From contig BPJV01000004.1 in the NCBI GenBank assembly GCA_026004795.1, positions 434,001-498,000 of the forward strand: a stretch of DNA of 64,000 nt, given 5' to 3'. The notes under the pieces are model-generated. The model did no database searches, was not told the origin of the DNA, and saw nothing but the letters and a program-made list of their open reading frames with translations. Every line of letters starts with the position of its first letter. The first letter of the stretch is position 1. The DNA is from Pirellulaceae bacterium (lineage in GTDB: Bacteria > Planctomycetota > Planctomycetia > Pirellulales > Pirellulaceae). Positions 24,722 through 33,111 of this stretch are shown here, piece after piece. A program made the translations under genes and the position numbers.

Positions 24722-25876
24722 TCACAAATCCAGCGAATCGAGTTGATCGAGCAGGTCATCGAGCTGGTCCGCATGACCGCCCTGCTGGCCATCCTGTTTC
24801 TTTTGTTGGATACGTTCGCGAATTCCCACCGTCATGCCTACCGCCTGACGACCGGCTAGCAACAGCTGCTCATCGCGTTCCCGTGCGGCGACGGCGATGG
24901 GATCCTCATCGGTTTCTGGCGCACCGAAGAGTTTAGAAAGGTCGATCTTCAATCCATCGTGCGTCACCGGCGCTCCGGCGATCGCCGGCGTTTTGTGTTG
25001 GGGAAAGATGATGGCGTTTTCCGGGCAGACCCGACTGCACGCCGGACAGCCCTTGCGACAATTGTCCGCCTGTTCAACCTTGATCGTCTCCTGACCATCG
25101 ATCCCGTAGACGCCGAACAAACAAAAGTCAATGCACTCCATGCAGTTGGTGCATCGGCTGTAATCGATCACCGGATACCAACGCCGCCCCGGATGTTCGT
25201 CGATCACCACCTTGCTCGTTTCGCCGAAAAGGGTGAACTCCTGGTCTGCCTGGTTGGCGGGGCTGCCGACGTACGTGTCGTTGGTCGGATTGGCCATGCG
25301 TGCCAGCAGGTCAAAGGTAAGCGGCGCGCGAGAGGATTCCGCATCCGCTGGCGGGGTTGGTGTGACCGCATGGTTGTCGCTGGACGCCGATCCGGCGGCT
25401 TGATCGGCCTCGACCAGCGAGCGGATGCGCTCGATCTCTGCCAGAAAATCAGCCACTTGGGTGCTAGCGCGAAAATCAAGACTGAAGATCCTCCGCGACG
25501 GTAACTGCAGGCCGTCCAAGACACGGGGAACCGCTCCGTCATCGTCGCCGCTCGGCTCTGGTTCCGATAGCTCTTCGTCTTCCTCGCCATACCTCAGTTC
25601 CGTGTCCCCCACTTGCCCTCGCACGCCGTTGCGGTCCAGCACCCAATGGGCAGCGCGGGCGAAAAGCCAACTAACCACCACCAAGTCGGTAGGGATAAGC
25701 CGCAGTTGGCGGTATGTTTCGCTGTGAGGCGGTAGATCGTAGAGGTGGGGGACCTGCAGGACGCCCACGTTCTCCAACATCGCGGCCCCCTCAGCGACTC
25801 CTTGCTCCAACTGACGTTTCTCCGGGTTCCGACTTTGCCCCGCCGAAATAACGACGGTAAGAGTTGGTCTAGGCAT
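24722..25876 (-). CDS. 2x[4Fe-4S] ferredoxin-domain protein of the radical SAM/lipoyl operon
   Basis: A 384-residue cytoplasmic iron-sulfur protein. The clusters are bound by Cys242, 245, 248 and 252 (RCTNCMECIDFC) and by Cys273, 277, 280 and 284 (CRKGCPACSRVCP), a two-cluster bacterial ferredoxin arrangement with an extended CxxxC spacing in the second set. Residues 1-150 form a domain I cannot assign (LENVGVLQVPHLYDLPPHSE), followed by an acidic linker and proline-rich segment. The C terminus ends in glutamine/aspartate-rich sequence. Its ATG overlaps the end of the lipoyl-protein gene by eight bases, implying translational coupling. By position it should supply or accept electrons for the radical SAM enzyme and/or the lipoyl protein; this is inference. 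Confidence 0.85.
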   Translation of the reverse strand: MPRPTLTVVISAGQSRNPEKRQLEQGVAEGAAMLENVGVLQVPHLYDLPPHSETYRQLRLIPTDLVVVSWLFARAAHWVLDRNGVRGQVGDTELRYGEEDEELSEPEPSGDDDGAVPRVLDGLQLPSRRIFSLDFRASTQVADFLAEIERIRSLVEADQAAGSASSDNHAVTPTPPADAESSRAPLTFDLLARMANPTNDTYVGSPANQADQEFTLFGETSKVVIDEHPGRRWYPVIDYSRCTNCMECIDFCLFGVYGIDGQETIKVEQADNCRKGCPACSRVCPENAIIFPQHKTPAIAGAPVTHDGLKIDLSKLFGAPETDEDPIAVAARERDEQLLLAGRQAVGMTVGIRERIQQKKQDGQQGGHADQLDDLLDQLDSLDL

Positions 25877-26330
25877 TGGCTTGTCCCTTGATGGTGCGCT
25901 GTGCGACTTCCCATGCCGAATCGAGGTGTTTCAGGTATTCCTCAGGCGATAACAGTTGCTCGGCGACACATTCCAATTCGAACATCCAGCCTGCTCCGTA
26001 CTTGTCCAGGTTGATCGCCGTGGGATCATCTAACAGGGATTCGTTTACTGCCGTCACTCGACCGGCCACCGGTGCGTATAAACTGCTTTCGGCTTTTTTG
26101 CTTTCGATCGACCCAATCTCCTGTTTGGAGGACAATTGCATGCCCTCCGCAATCTGCAGGTCGAAAAAGTAGACATCTTGCAACAACCGCACGGCGTACG
26201 CGGAAAGTCCGAAGCGCACGATGCCTGCGGTACGCTGCTGCCCCCACATATGATTCTTGGCGTACCGGCGGTCACGGGGAAACTCTGCAGCGTATTGGCC
26301 CATCATGAACACCAACGGGTCGGCGCTCAT
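25869..26330 (-). CDS. GcvH-like lipoyl-domain protein
   Basis: A 153-residue protein of the glycine-cleavage H family. The lipoyl-attachment hairpin is IGSIESKKAESSLYAPVAGR, placing the candidate lipoyl lysine at Lys79 (adjacent Lys78 is unusual). The surrounding pattern (GIVRFGLSAYAVRLLQDVYF, GAGWMFELE) follows GcvH closely, but the N-terminal ~25 residues (DPLVFMMGQYAAEFPRDRRY) differ from the usual GcvH opening. No gcvT, gcvP or lipoate-ligase gene is nearby; instead it is locked between a radical SAM gene (four-base ATGA overlap) and a ferredoxin gene (eight-base overlap). That context argues for a role other than glycine cleavage, as a swinging-arm carrier for another redox or sulfur chemistry. 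The annotation as GcvH-like is firm, the role is not. Confidence 0.85.
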   Translation of the reverse strand: MSADPLVFMMGQYAAEFPRDRRYAKNHMWGQQRTAGIVRFGLSAYAVRLLQDVYFFDLQIAEGMQLSSKQEIGSIESKKAESSLYAPVAGRVTAVNESLLDDPTAINLDKYGAGWMFELECVAEQLLSPEEYLKHLDSAWEVAQRTIKGQANA

Positions 26331-27631
26331 GTGTAACGTACTCCCTGGAACTGCGGTTCAAAGAAGGCCGGAAGCATGGCGTCGACGCGGAGCAACCCCT
26401 CCATGGTCAAGCGTACTTGATGGTCGTCGCGACGAACCCAACCTTCCTCTTCGTACTCCCGCCAGACAGCGTCATACTCCTCCCACACATCGACCGCGAA
26501 TTTGCTCAAGAAGTATTCGCGATCGACCCAGCCGCGTTTGAGCAACAGGATCAGCTCACGAATCATCCGCTGACGGTGCGTGGGCGTGTAGGCACGTCCC
26601 AAAGGAAGTCGTCCCTCGGCGAGCATCCCGATATACTGCTGCCATTCGGCGACATTCTGATAGTGCACCCCGTTGATATGCCCGAACGAAGCGATTCCAG
26701 TGGCCAACAGATCCGATCCTTGCCACAGATTGTCGCGATAACTGAAGCTGACTTTGTTGGGATCTTTGATCATCGTGTAGGCCGAACTTTGGACATAGCC
26801 TGCCTCGGCAAGTTGCTCGAAAGCATACCGCACCCACGCGCGCTTGGTGGGCCAATCGGCCACTGGCGATTCCTGATGCTGTTGGAGAATGCCCTCGGAA
26901 TAAACGGTATTGAACGGCAGCTCCATTTGGTAGATCGTCACCGACTCGGGCGACAATTCCAACGTCCGCCGCACATTCTCCCGCCAATTGTCCCAGGTTT
27001 CCCCCACCATGCCGGCGATCAAATCGATGTTGACGTTGGGAAAATCGGCGGCGACGATCCACTCCCAGGCGCGATACACCTCCTTCGATAGATGCGCCCG
27101 ACCATTCTCTTCGAGAATGGCATCGTTGAAATTCTCCACCCCAAGACTCAGACGGGTGACGCCCAGATCTTTCAGGGTATGCACCTTGGTTTCGCTGAGC
27201 GTGCCCGGTTCGCACTCGAAGGTCACCTCCTCGGCATGATCCCAATTGATATTCGCCCGCAAGCGATCGACCAGGCTGGTCAACTGCTTGGGAGAGAGAA
27301 AACTCGGTGTACCACCACCGAAGTAGACGAAGCGAAAGGGGCGACCACCCATGGCCGGTTGACGGCTAACCAGCTCGATTTCGCGACACAAGGACTGAAC
27401 GTACGTCTCGATCTCCGTCGAGTTCTTTCCGGTGAACACTTTGAAGTAGCAAAACTTGCATCGCTTGCGACAAAAAGGGATATGCAAGTAGAGACCGAGA
27501 GGTACCTCGCCCGGCTCGCTCGCCAAAGCTTTCTCCACGTCGGCAAGCAGTTCCCGTTTCCACTGCGAATAGGGCGGGTAGTTGGAGATGAAGTAGCTGC
27601 CAACCTCTGTCTTGGTCGCTTCTGTGCTCAT
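26327..27631 (-). CDS. HemW/HemN-like radical SAM enzyme
   Basis: A 434-residue radical SAM protein of the coproporphyrinogen III oxidase-like family. The [4Fe-4S]-SAM site is Cys54, Cys58 and Cys61 in HIPFCRKRCKFCYFK, followed by the glycine motif FVYFGGGTPSFL and the VTFECEPGTLSETK and RLSLGVENF strands typical of HemN/HemW. True HemN uses CxxxCxxCxC; here the residue after the third cysteine is Tyr-Phe, closer to HemW or HutW. Haem oxidase activity is therefore doubtful. The first ATG-proximal ribosome site (GAAGAAGA) supports ATG 27631; an upstream extension to 27667 is less likely. Its stop shares ATGA with the lipoyl-protein start, and the propeller gene ends 17 bases upstream, so it is the middle gene of a five-gene operon. 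Confidence 0.87.
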   Translation of the reverse strand: MSTEATKTEVGSYFISNYPPYSQWKRELLADVEKALASEPGEVPLGLYLHIPFCRKRCKFCYFKVFTGKNSTEIETYVQSLCREIELVSRQPAMGGRPFRFVYFGGGTPSFLSPKQLTSLVDRLRANINWDHAEEVTFECEPGTLSETKVHTLKDLGVTRLSLGVENFNDAILEENGRAHLSKEVYRAWEWIVAADFPNVNIDLIAGMVGETWDNWRENVRRTLELSPESVTIYQMELPFNTVYSEGILQQHQESPVADWPTKRAWVRYAFEQLAEAGYVQSSAYTMIKDPNKVSFSYRDNLWQGSDLLATGIASFGHINGVHYQNVAEWQQYIGMLAEGRLPLGRAYTPTHRQRMIRELILLLKRGWVDREYFLSKFAVDVWEEYDAVWREYEEEGWVRRDDHQVRLTMEGLLRVDAMLPAFFEPQFQGVRYT

Positions 27632-27648
27632 GATTCTTCTTCGCTTGT

Positions 27649-28854
27649 TTATTTCGCGCCAAAGCAAAACACGGTTCCGCGATCACTGGCCAGCACCAGC
27701 CGGCCGTCGGCTATCGCCGGCGATCCCAGGAATGCCCCTTTCACCTCGGTCATCCACACTTGGTCGCCCGTCTTCAAGTCTAACCGAATGATCCTTCCGT
27801 CGGCAGCCGCCACGATCACACTTTGGCCGGCGATGACGGGGGAGGCATCGGCGCGTTTACGCAGCACGTGGACCCACCGCACCGATCCGTCAGCAGTATT
27901 CAGGGCGAAAACCCGTTTGTGACGACTGGCCGCCACGAGGATCCCATCGGTCACCGCCGCCGAATTGCGAAATTCCTCGGACAACTGCGGATCGTGGAAT
28001 CGCCACAACGGCTCCCGCTTGCCCACTTCAAAACAAAATATTTCACCGGCATAAGTCGGTACATAGACGCGGTTATCCACAATCGCGGGCGTGCTACCGG
28101 TCGGCGCGTCGATGGGAATCGGCGCGTCGGCCGCTTGGCCATCGCGTACATCGACGATGTGCAGGAACGAATCGCAACCACCAAGAAACGTCTTCGTATC
28201 GGCCAGTGTTGGAGCACACCGTAGTTGGTCTCCCGTCTCGTACTTCCATCGCAACATCCCTTGATCGCGGCTGACGCAGTACAAGGTGCCGTTCTGCGAG
28301 GTGAACAAGATGGAATCCTGGAAGGCATTGGGGGACGCGTCGATCTCCATGTCCGCCTCGTAAACCCACATTTCCTCTCCGGTAGCCGGATCCAAAGCGT
28401 GGAACCTTCCGTCTTGATCGCCGAGGTAGAGCCGGCCATGGAAATATCCCGGTGTGGCGACAAATCCAGTGTCGAACTGCTTTTCCCAGCGAACTGCACC
28501 ATCGGCCAGCGCCAACGCCGCCACCCTCCCCTCGGTATCGGCGACATAAACCACCCCTTGCACGACGATGGGGCCCCCCTCAAAGCCCAAGCCACCGAAC
28601 TCTCGCTGCCACAGCAATTCCAGTCGATCAGGCAACGCCTCGTCCGTAGCCCCAGTGCCTTGCGGATTCCCCCCTGCCACGGGCCAGTCGTCCGCCCGAC
28701 CATGCGGCACCAGCGCGCCGAAAACGGCCGCAACGACCGCCAGCCACACTGGGACCACAAACACCGTGCGTCGACGCCTACCGCGGCACGCTCCACCACT
28801 ACGCGGCGCGGACCACCGGTCCCGACCGCAGTTTATAGCAATTCGTTGCATCAT
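27649..28854 (-). CDS. Secreted PQQ-like beta-propeller protein (operon member)
   Basis: A 401-residue exported propeller. The hydrophobic core of the signal peptide is VFVVPVWLAVVAAVFGALV after an arginine-rich N terminus. The mature protein begins DDWPVAGGNPQGTGAT and shows repeated PQQ-like blades: ALADGAVRWEKQF, DPATGEEMWVYEA, SRDQGMLRWKYETG, NTADGSVRWVHV and DLKTGDQVWMTE. It ends in a blade closing with FCFGAK. No catalytic motif is visible. The open frame extends to 28938, but its ATG at 28854 overlaps the dehydrogenase stop as ATGA, so I take that start (ATG 28863 is an alternative). It is the only exported member of the operon, which is odd beside cytoplasmic iron-sulfur enzymes. Confidence 0.85.
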   Translation of the reverse strand: MMQRIAINCGRDRWSAPRSGGACRGRRRRTVFVVPVWLAVVAAVFGALVPHGRADDWPVAGGNPQGTGATDEALPDRLELLWQREFGGLGFEGGPIVVQGVVYVADTEGRVAALALADGAVRWEKQFDTGFVATPGYFHGRLYLGDQDGRFHALDPATGEEMWVYEADMEIDASPNAFQDSILFTSQNGTLYCVSRDQGMLRWKYETGDQLRCAPTLADTKTFLGGCDSFLHIVDVRDGQAADAPIPIDAPTGSTPAIVDNRVYVPTYAGEIFCFEVGKREPLWRFHDPQLSEEFRNSAAVTDGILVAASRHKRVFALNTADGSVRWVHVLRKRADASPVIAGQSVIVAAADGRIIRLDLKTGDQVWMTEVKGAFLGSPAIADGRLVLASDRGTVFCFGAK

Positions 28855-30023
28855 GTCCTGCATTGTTCGAAGGTTCGGGAGTATAGATCTCGGAATTGAT
28901 CCGTCGTCAACGGCCGTGGATTGAAATTCCCGGTCCATTGTCGTGCCGCGTCGCTCGCCAATTGCTCCAAGTCATCCACGGCGACACCCAATCCATCGAG
29001 GCTCGTCTCCAAACCGGACAGCTCGATCAACCGACGCACATAACGGGCCAGCGACTCTACGGCCTCTCCACTATCACACTGCATTCCCAAAGGCGTATGG
29101 GCCACTTCGCGCCACAATTCCGCATAGTAATCTCCCACCACATGGCCATTGAAGCGAATCACCTCCGGCAACATCACGCCCACCGCCTGACCGTGGGTAA
29201 TACCGTAATGTGCTGTTAAAGGATTGGCCAAGGCATGCGCCGCTCCGAGCATACTCGTCTCGATAGCCAATCCCGAGAAGAACGCGCCCAATTGCATCAT
29301 GCCACGCGCTTCAATGTCTTGCCCGTCCTCGAGGACTCGCGGAAACCCTTGACTCAACAACCGCCATGCTTGACGACTGTAGCACTCGCTCAGGGCGTTG
29401 CGGCGACGGCAAACGTGAGATTCTACGGCATGGGAAATGGCATCGACGCCCGTCAATGCGGTGACTCGGGATGGTTGCGTAACCGTCAAATGTGGGTCGA
29501 GCAGGGCGATACGACAGGCGGCGCGTTGGTCACCGCAAGCCATCTTGGCATGCGTCTGAGGATGGCTGATCAGAGCAAAGGACTGCGCCTCACTGCCGGT
29601 GCCTGCAGTCGTCGGTACGGCGATCATGGGCAGCATGGGACCGGTCGCTTTGCCCACGCCCCAATAATCCTCCATCTGGCCGCCGCAGGAGTAAACGAAG
29701 TTGATTCCTTTGGCGCAGTCCATCGAGCTGCCGCCCCCCAATCCGACGAGCAAGTCCGGCTGGAATTGTTGCGCATGCTCGGTTCCGGCCTCCACGTCGT
29801 CACTCGTAGGGTTCTCATGAACGTCCAAGAAGGATTCGACAACCAAGCCAGCAGCGGTCAATGAGTCGACAGCCCGCTGATGGTGGCCAGCCGCCACCAC
29901 CCCTCGATCGCTGACCACGAGAACTCGCGTTCCACCCAATCCCGCCGCTAACTCACCCAAACGATCAATCCCATGGGGTTGGAAAACCAAACGCGTCCGG
30001 TGCTGAAAATCAATCGCATCCAT
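28851..30023 (-). CDS. Iron-containing (group III) alcohol dehydrogenase
   Basis: A 390-residue cytoplasmic NAD(P)-dependent alcohol dehydrogenase of the iron-activated family. The nucleotide-binding region has VGLGGGSSMDCAKGINF, and AVPTTAGTGSEAQSFA follows. The metal-site region includes TALTGVDAISHAVES, GAAHALANPLTA and GITHGQAVGVMLP, carrying the conserved Asp and His ligands. Start ATG at 30023 opens directly into the conserved N terminus (FQFKPHGIDRL-like). It is the first gene of the minus-strand operon, with the next gene overlapping its stop. The substrate could be an aldehyde, an alcohol or a polyol; nothing in the sequence decides. An isolated gene encoding a haem protein lies 118 bases upstream on the same strand. 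Confidence 0.9.
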   Translation of the reverse strand: MDAIDFQHRTRLVFQPHGIDRLGELAAGLGGTRVLVVSDRGVVAAGHHQRAVDSLTAAGLVVESFLDVHENPTSDDVEAGTEHAQQFQPDLLVGLGGGSSMDCAKGINFVYSCGGQMEDYWGVGKATGPMLPMIAVPTTAGTGSEAQSFALISHPQTHAKMACGDQRAACRIALLDPHLTVTQPSRVTALTGVDAISHAVESHVCRRRNALSECYSRQAWRLLSQGFPRVLEDGQDIEARGMMQLGAFFSGLAIETSMLGAAHALANPLTAHYGITHGQAVGVMLPEVIRFNGHVVGDYYAELWREVAHTPLGMQCDSGEAVESLARYVRRLIELSGLETSLDGLGVAVDDLEQLASDAARQWTGNFNPRPLTTDQFRDLYSRTFEQCRT

Positions 30024-30141
30024 AAATGGTCAACTTCGTTTCGAATCGGATTAGTCATTGTTGAAGCCCGTGTGCGGCCTGGTATCGTGGGCGGACTTCC
30101 GCATGCTGAGGCCACGGAGCATTTCCAGCCATGAACACGCC

Positions 30142-31491
30142 TCAGGGAGTCACGAATCCATCAGGCGTACCCGGGATCAAGTCATTTTCGGCCGATCCCG
30201 GCGGTTGTTGCAAGCACAAGAAAGCCAACAAATCGAGGAACTCCTGTTCGGTCATCTGTTGCTCCACTCCCTCCGGCATCAGACTTTTCGTACTCAACTT
30301 CATCATCTCGATCTCATCGCGGGGAAACTCGATCACCTTTCCACCCTGTACTTTCAAACGCACGTAGTCGTCATCCTCCTCAACCAGTAACCCGGTGACG
30401 ACTTCACCATCTAGGGTTAACACCGTTCTCGCTTGGAAGGCTTCGCCGATCACCAAACTTGGGTCCAAAATATTGGAAACCAACTGTTCCAAACTTCCCC
30501 GTCCATTGCGGTCAATCGGAGGCCCGACCTCGTATCCCACTCCATGCAATCGATGGCATTGAGAGCAGACGCGCACGTAGACGGCCTGTCCTCGGGTGAC
30601 CGATCCGGTGGCACCGGAGGCGATACGGCGCAATGTTTGCTGAACCAGTTCTCGACGCGAACGATCGTCCTGCGTTCGGATCACGCCCCAGATGCCGCGG
30701 ATGGCTGCTGCCATCTGCGCATCCTCCACGGCCGACCATTTTCGCAGTTGGTTGGGGTTCACCAGATCCCTATCCGCCGGGTGATCGGCCAACAACGCCA
30801 ACAATCCGGCCATCGTTTCCCGCTTCGAGGTCATGGGTTCGATCACCGCAGTCTTTGTGCCTGCTGGCAGTCGAGCCCAGTTGGCTTTCAACCAGCTTGT
30901 AGTCTGCTCGGGCCGTTGCTCGATGCCGGCCAGCAGCATCGCCTGCACCGCGTCGGCGATCTCCGGGGTGGACTGCCGGCCAATCCATTGGTCAAGCATC
31001 GCCAGGGCATCATCCACACAGCGAATGAACCAGATCTGCCCCAAATAGTCGGGGACGGAATGCCCCTGTTCAACCAAACGCTCGATCGCTTCTCCAGCCG
31101 TCGAGCACTGATTGCCCGTCTCGCTGATTGTCAACAGCACCGCCACGGCCACACGGTATCGCGGGTCCGCCGCCCCACCGGTGCTGACCAACAATTCCAT
31201 CTGTTCGCGCAACGGAGAGAGGTCCGTGGCCGCCTGCGCTAGCTGGCGTCGCTGCACGGCCGTTCTCAAGATGCGCTCTAGCGTCGTTGCGCTGCTGGCC
31301 GGATTGGTGTCCCACAACAGTTTGGCAATGCGCACAGCGGCAGAAAAACTAACCGATCGCTCTTGCTCCTCTTGCCCCCTGCCATGGGGAGCAAGGTTGA
31401 AGGGCCAGCCGCCGCAGGAGAGAACCAGGGCGATCAACCCCATGGTTGTCACCCGTGATAGGGGAAAAAATACGCGAACATTTCGGGTCAT
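30142..31491 (-). CDS. Exported PVC-type haem-binding protein
   Basis: A 449-residue secreted protein. The signal segment (VTTMGLIALVLSCGGW) follows a basic N terminus. Residues ~40-300 are helical and repeat-like (RRELVQQTLRRIASG at the end). A c-type haem site CSQCHRLHG near residue 309 starts the C-terminal module that characterises the PVC superfamily: EVGPPIDRNGRGSLEQLVSN, DPSLVIGEAFQARTV, LDGEVVTGLLVEEDDDYVRL and the closing MTEQEFLDLLAFL. It often accompanies membrane-bound dehydrogenase propellers; here the ADH-propeller operon lies directly downstream on the same strand. ATG 31491 is chosen because GAGG precedes it and the signal peptide begins there; the longer frame to 31629 is not supported. 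Confidence 0.86.
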   Translation of the reverse strand: MTRNVRVFFPLSRVTTMGLIALVLSCGGWPFNLAPHGRGQEEQERSVSFSAAVRIAKLLWDTNPASSATTLERILRTAVQRRQLAQAATDLSPLREQMELLVSTGGAADPRYRVAVAVLLTISETGNQCSTAGEAIERLVEQGHSVPDYLGQIWFIRCVDDALAMLDQWIGRQSTPEIADAVQAMLLAGIEQRPEQTTSWLKANWARLPAGTKTAVIEPMTSKRETMAGLLALLADHPADRDLVNPNQLRKWSAVEDAQMAAAIRGIWGVIRTQDDRSRRELVQQTLRRIASGATGSVTRGQAVYVRVCSQCHRLHGVGYEVGPPIDRNGRGSLEQLVSNILDPSLVIGEAFQARTVLTLDGEVVTGLLVEEDDDYVRLKVQGGKVIEFPRDEIEMMKLSTKSLMPEGVEQQMTEQEFLDLLAFLCLQQPPGSAENDLIPGTPDGFVTP

Positions 31492-31729
31492 AGACAGCCT
31501 CGCATTAGACGAACGCGCAGCAGGCTGACCTGTCTGCGGTGGGAAACAACCAAGAGGTGCAGGTCCTCTCGTTTGGGGGATAATAATCGGTGGGGACCGT
31601 TGGATGTCAGCGGCAGGATGGTATACCATACCTATTATGCGTTGAGATTCGGCGGGACGCTACCTGCTGGCATTGTCGCAGTCAACGATACCTGGCGAAA
31701 GATCGTTGCCGGCAAGAAGGAGGGTTGGT

Positions 31730-32986
31730 ATGGGGACTTCTATCCACTACCGTTGGTTTTCGTGCGTCTGTGGGACCATCCTCATTCTCGGCGTTCCTGT
31801 GAGCCCCCATCGTGCGTTATGGGCACAGGATGACAAACTGGAATTCAGTGAGCCGCAGAATGTGCGTTCGGCCGTTTTCGCCGGAGGCTGCTTCTGGTGC
31901 ACGGAAACCGATTTCGAGAAGCTACCTGGGGTGCACCAAGTCGTTTCCGGATATACCGGTGGACGTTCCACCAATCCCACCTACGAAACATATGCCGCTA
32001 GCGGCCATCGGGAAGCGGTCTTCGTCATCTACGACCCGCAGCAGATCACCTTCTCTGGCTTGGTCGAGTACTTCCTCAAACATATCGATCCAACCGACGG
32101 CGAGGGCCAGTTTCGGGACCGCGGCCCGCAGTACCGACCGGCCATCTATTATGCCGATCCCACCGAAAAGGCCTCAGCGGTCAAGGTGATGCAAGCCATT
32201 GAAAAAATGAAGGTCTTCTCCGGCAAACGCTTGCATGTGGCCATCGAACCACGCCAGCCATTTTATCCTGCCGAAGATTATCACCAGGACTTCCACACCA
32301 AGAACCCGTTGAAATACCAGGCATACCGTGCCCAATCGGGTCGTGATCCGTTTCTGTGGCAGCATTGGGGACCGCGAGCCGCGCAATTGGAGTTGGCCGA
32401 AGCATTTCCGCCGGGAACCCAGGCGGCAGCCAGCCTCGAAGAAACGTTGCGCCGCGCCCACGCGAAATGGGCGCAGTTCAAGAAGCCCAGTCCTCTCGAG
32501 TTGAAACGGCGGTTGAATCCGATGCAATACAAAGTTACCCAGGAGGACGATACGGAGCCTGCCTTCCGTAACGCCTATTGGAACAACAAACGCGAGGGGA
32601 TTTATATCGACGTCGTGTCCGGGGAGCCTCTGTTCAGTTCTCTCGACAAGTACGACTCGGGAACCGGCTGGCCGTCCTTTGTCAAACCCATTACGCCGGA
32701 TGCAGTTACTTACCACGCAGACCGCCACTTATTCTATGTACGTACGGAGGTCCGTTCACGTTTCGCCGATTCGCATCTGGGCCATGTCTTCGACGATGGA
32801 CCACCGGAACGAGGAGGAAAACGCTATTGCATGAATTCGGCAGCGTTGCGTTTCATTCCCAAGGAGCAACTTGCCGATGAGGGCTACGCCGAGTTTCTCA
32901 AGTTGTTCACCGAAAGAGATCTCACCGCAGATCCGATGGCCGCGGGCTTGCCGACCTCGTTACCGCCACCGGATCAGCGACCATGA
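31730..32986 (+). CDS. msrAB: Secreted MsrA-MsrB methionine sulfoxide reductase fusion
   Basis: Bifunctional enzyme repairing both methionine-S- and R-sulfoxide in exported proteins. The 418-residue product has a signal segment ([16 protein letters not shown]), then MsrA with the catalytic [21 protein letters not shown] and the [13 protein letters not shown] motif. A linker of ~60 residues leads to MsrB from residue ~285: [24 protein letters not shown] and the catalytic cysteine in [14 protein letters not shown]. The MsrB part lacks the zinc-binding cysteine pairs found in the most common MsrB form. AAGGAGGG six bases before ATG 31730 fixes the start, though the frame extends to 31673. It faces away from the haem gene and is probably monocistronic. 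Confidence 0.93.
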   Translation: MGTSIHYRWFSCVCGTILILGVPVSPHRALWAQDDKLEFSEPQNVRSAVFAGGCFWCTETDFEKLPGVHQVVSGYTGGRSTNPTYETYAASGHREAVFVIYDPQQITFSGLVEYFLKHIDPTDGEGQFRDRGPQYRPAIYYADPTEKASAVKVMQAIEKMKVFSGKRLHVAIEPRQPFYPAEDYHQDFHTKNPLKYQAYRAQSGRDPFLWQHWGPRAAQLELAEAFPPGTQAAASLEETLRRAHAKWAQFKKPSPLELKRRLNPMQYKVTQEDDTEPAFRNAYWNNKREGIYIDVVSGEPLFSSLDKYDSGTGWPSFVKPITPDAVTYHADRHLFYVRTEVRSRFADSHLGHVFDDGPPERGGKRYCMNSAALRFIPKEQLADEGYAEFLKLFTERDLTADPMAAGLPTSLPPPDQRP

Positions 32987-33111
32987 AGGCGCGGTGCGTC
33001 CGCGGAAAGCGTCGCCACTGTATTTGGGGAAATGGCATGTTGCGCCGTCCTCGGCCGTGACAGCCCGTACCCCGGTTGGCTCGCTGTTTCGTGTGCACGG
33101 GCACAAGGAGG

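Noticed and set aside
26417-27091. Open frame opposite the radical SAM gene
   Set aside because: Shadow of a strongly conserved gene on the other strand.
26327-27631. Calling the radical SAM gene hemN
   Set aside because: The cysteine motif lacks the fourth HemN cysteine and the operon context has no haem biosynthesis gene.
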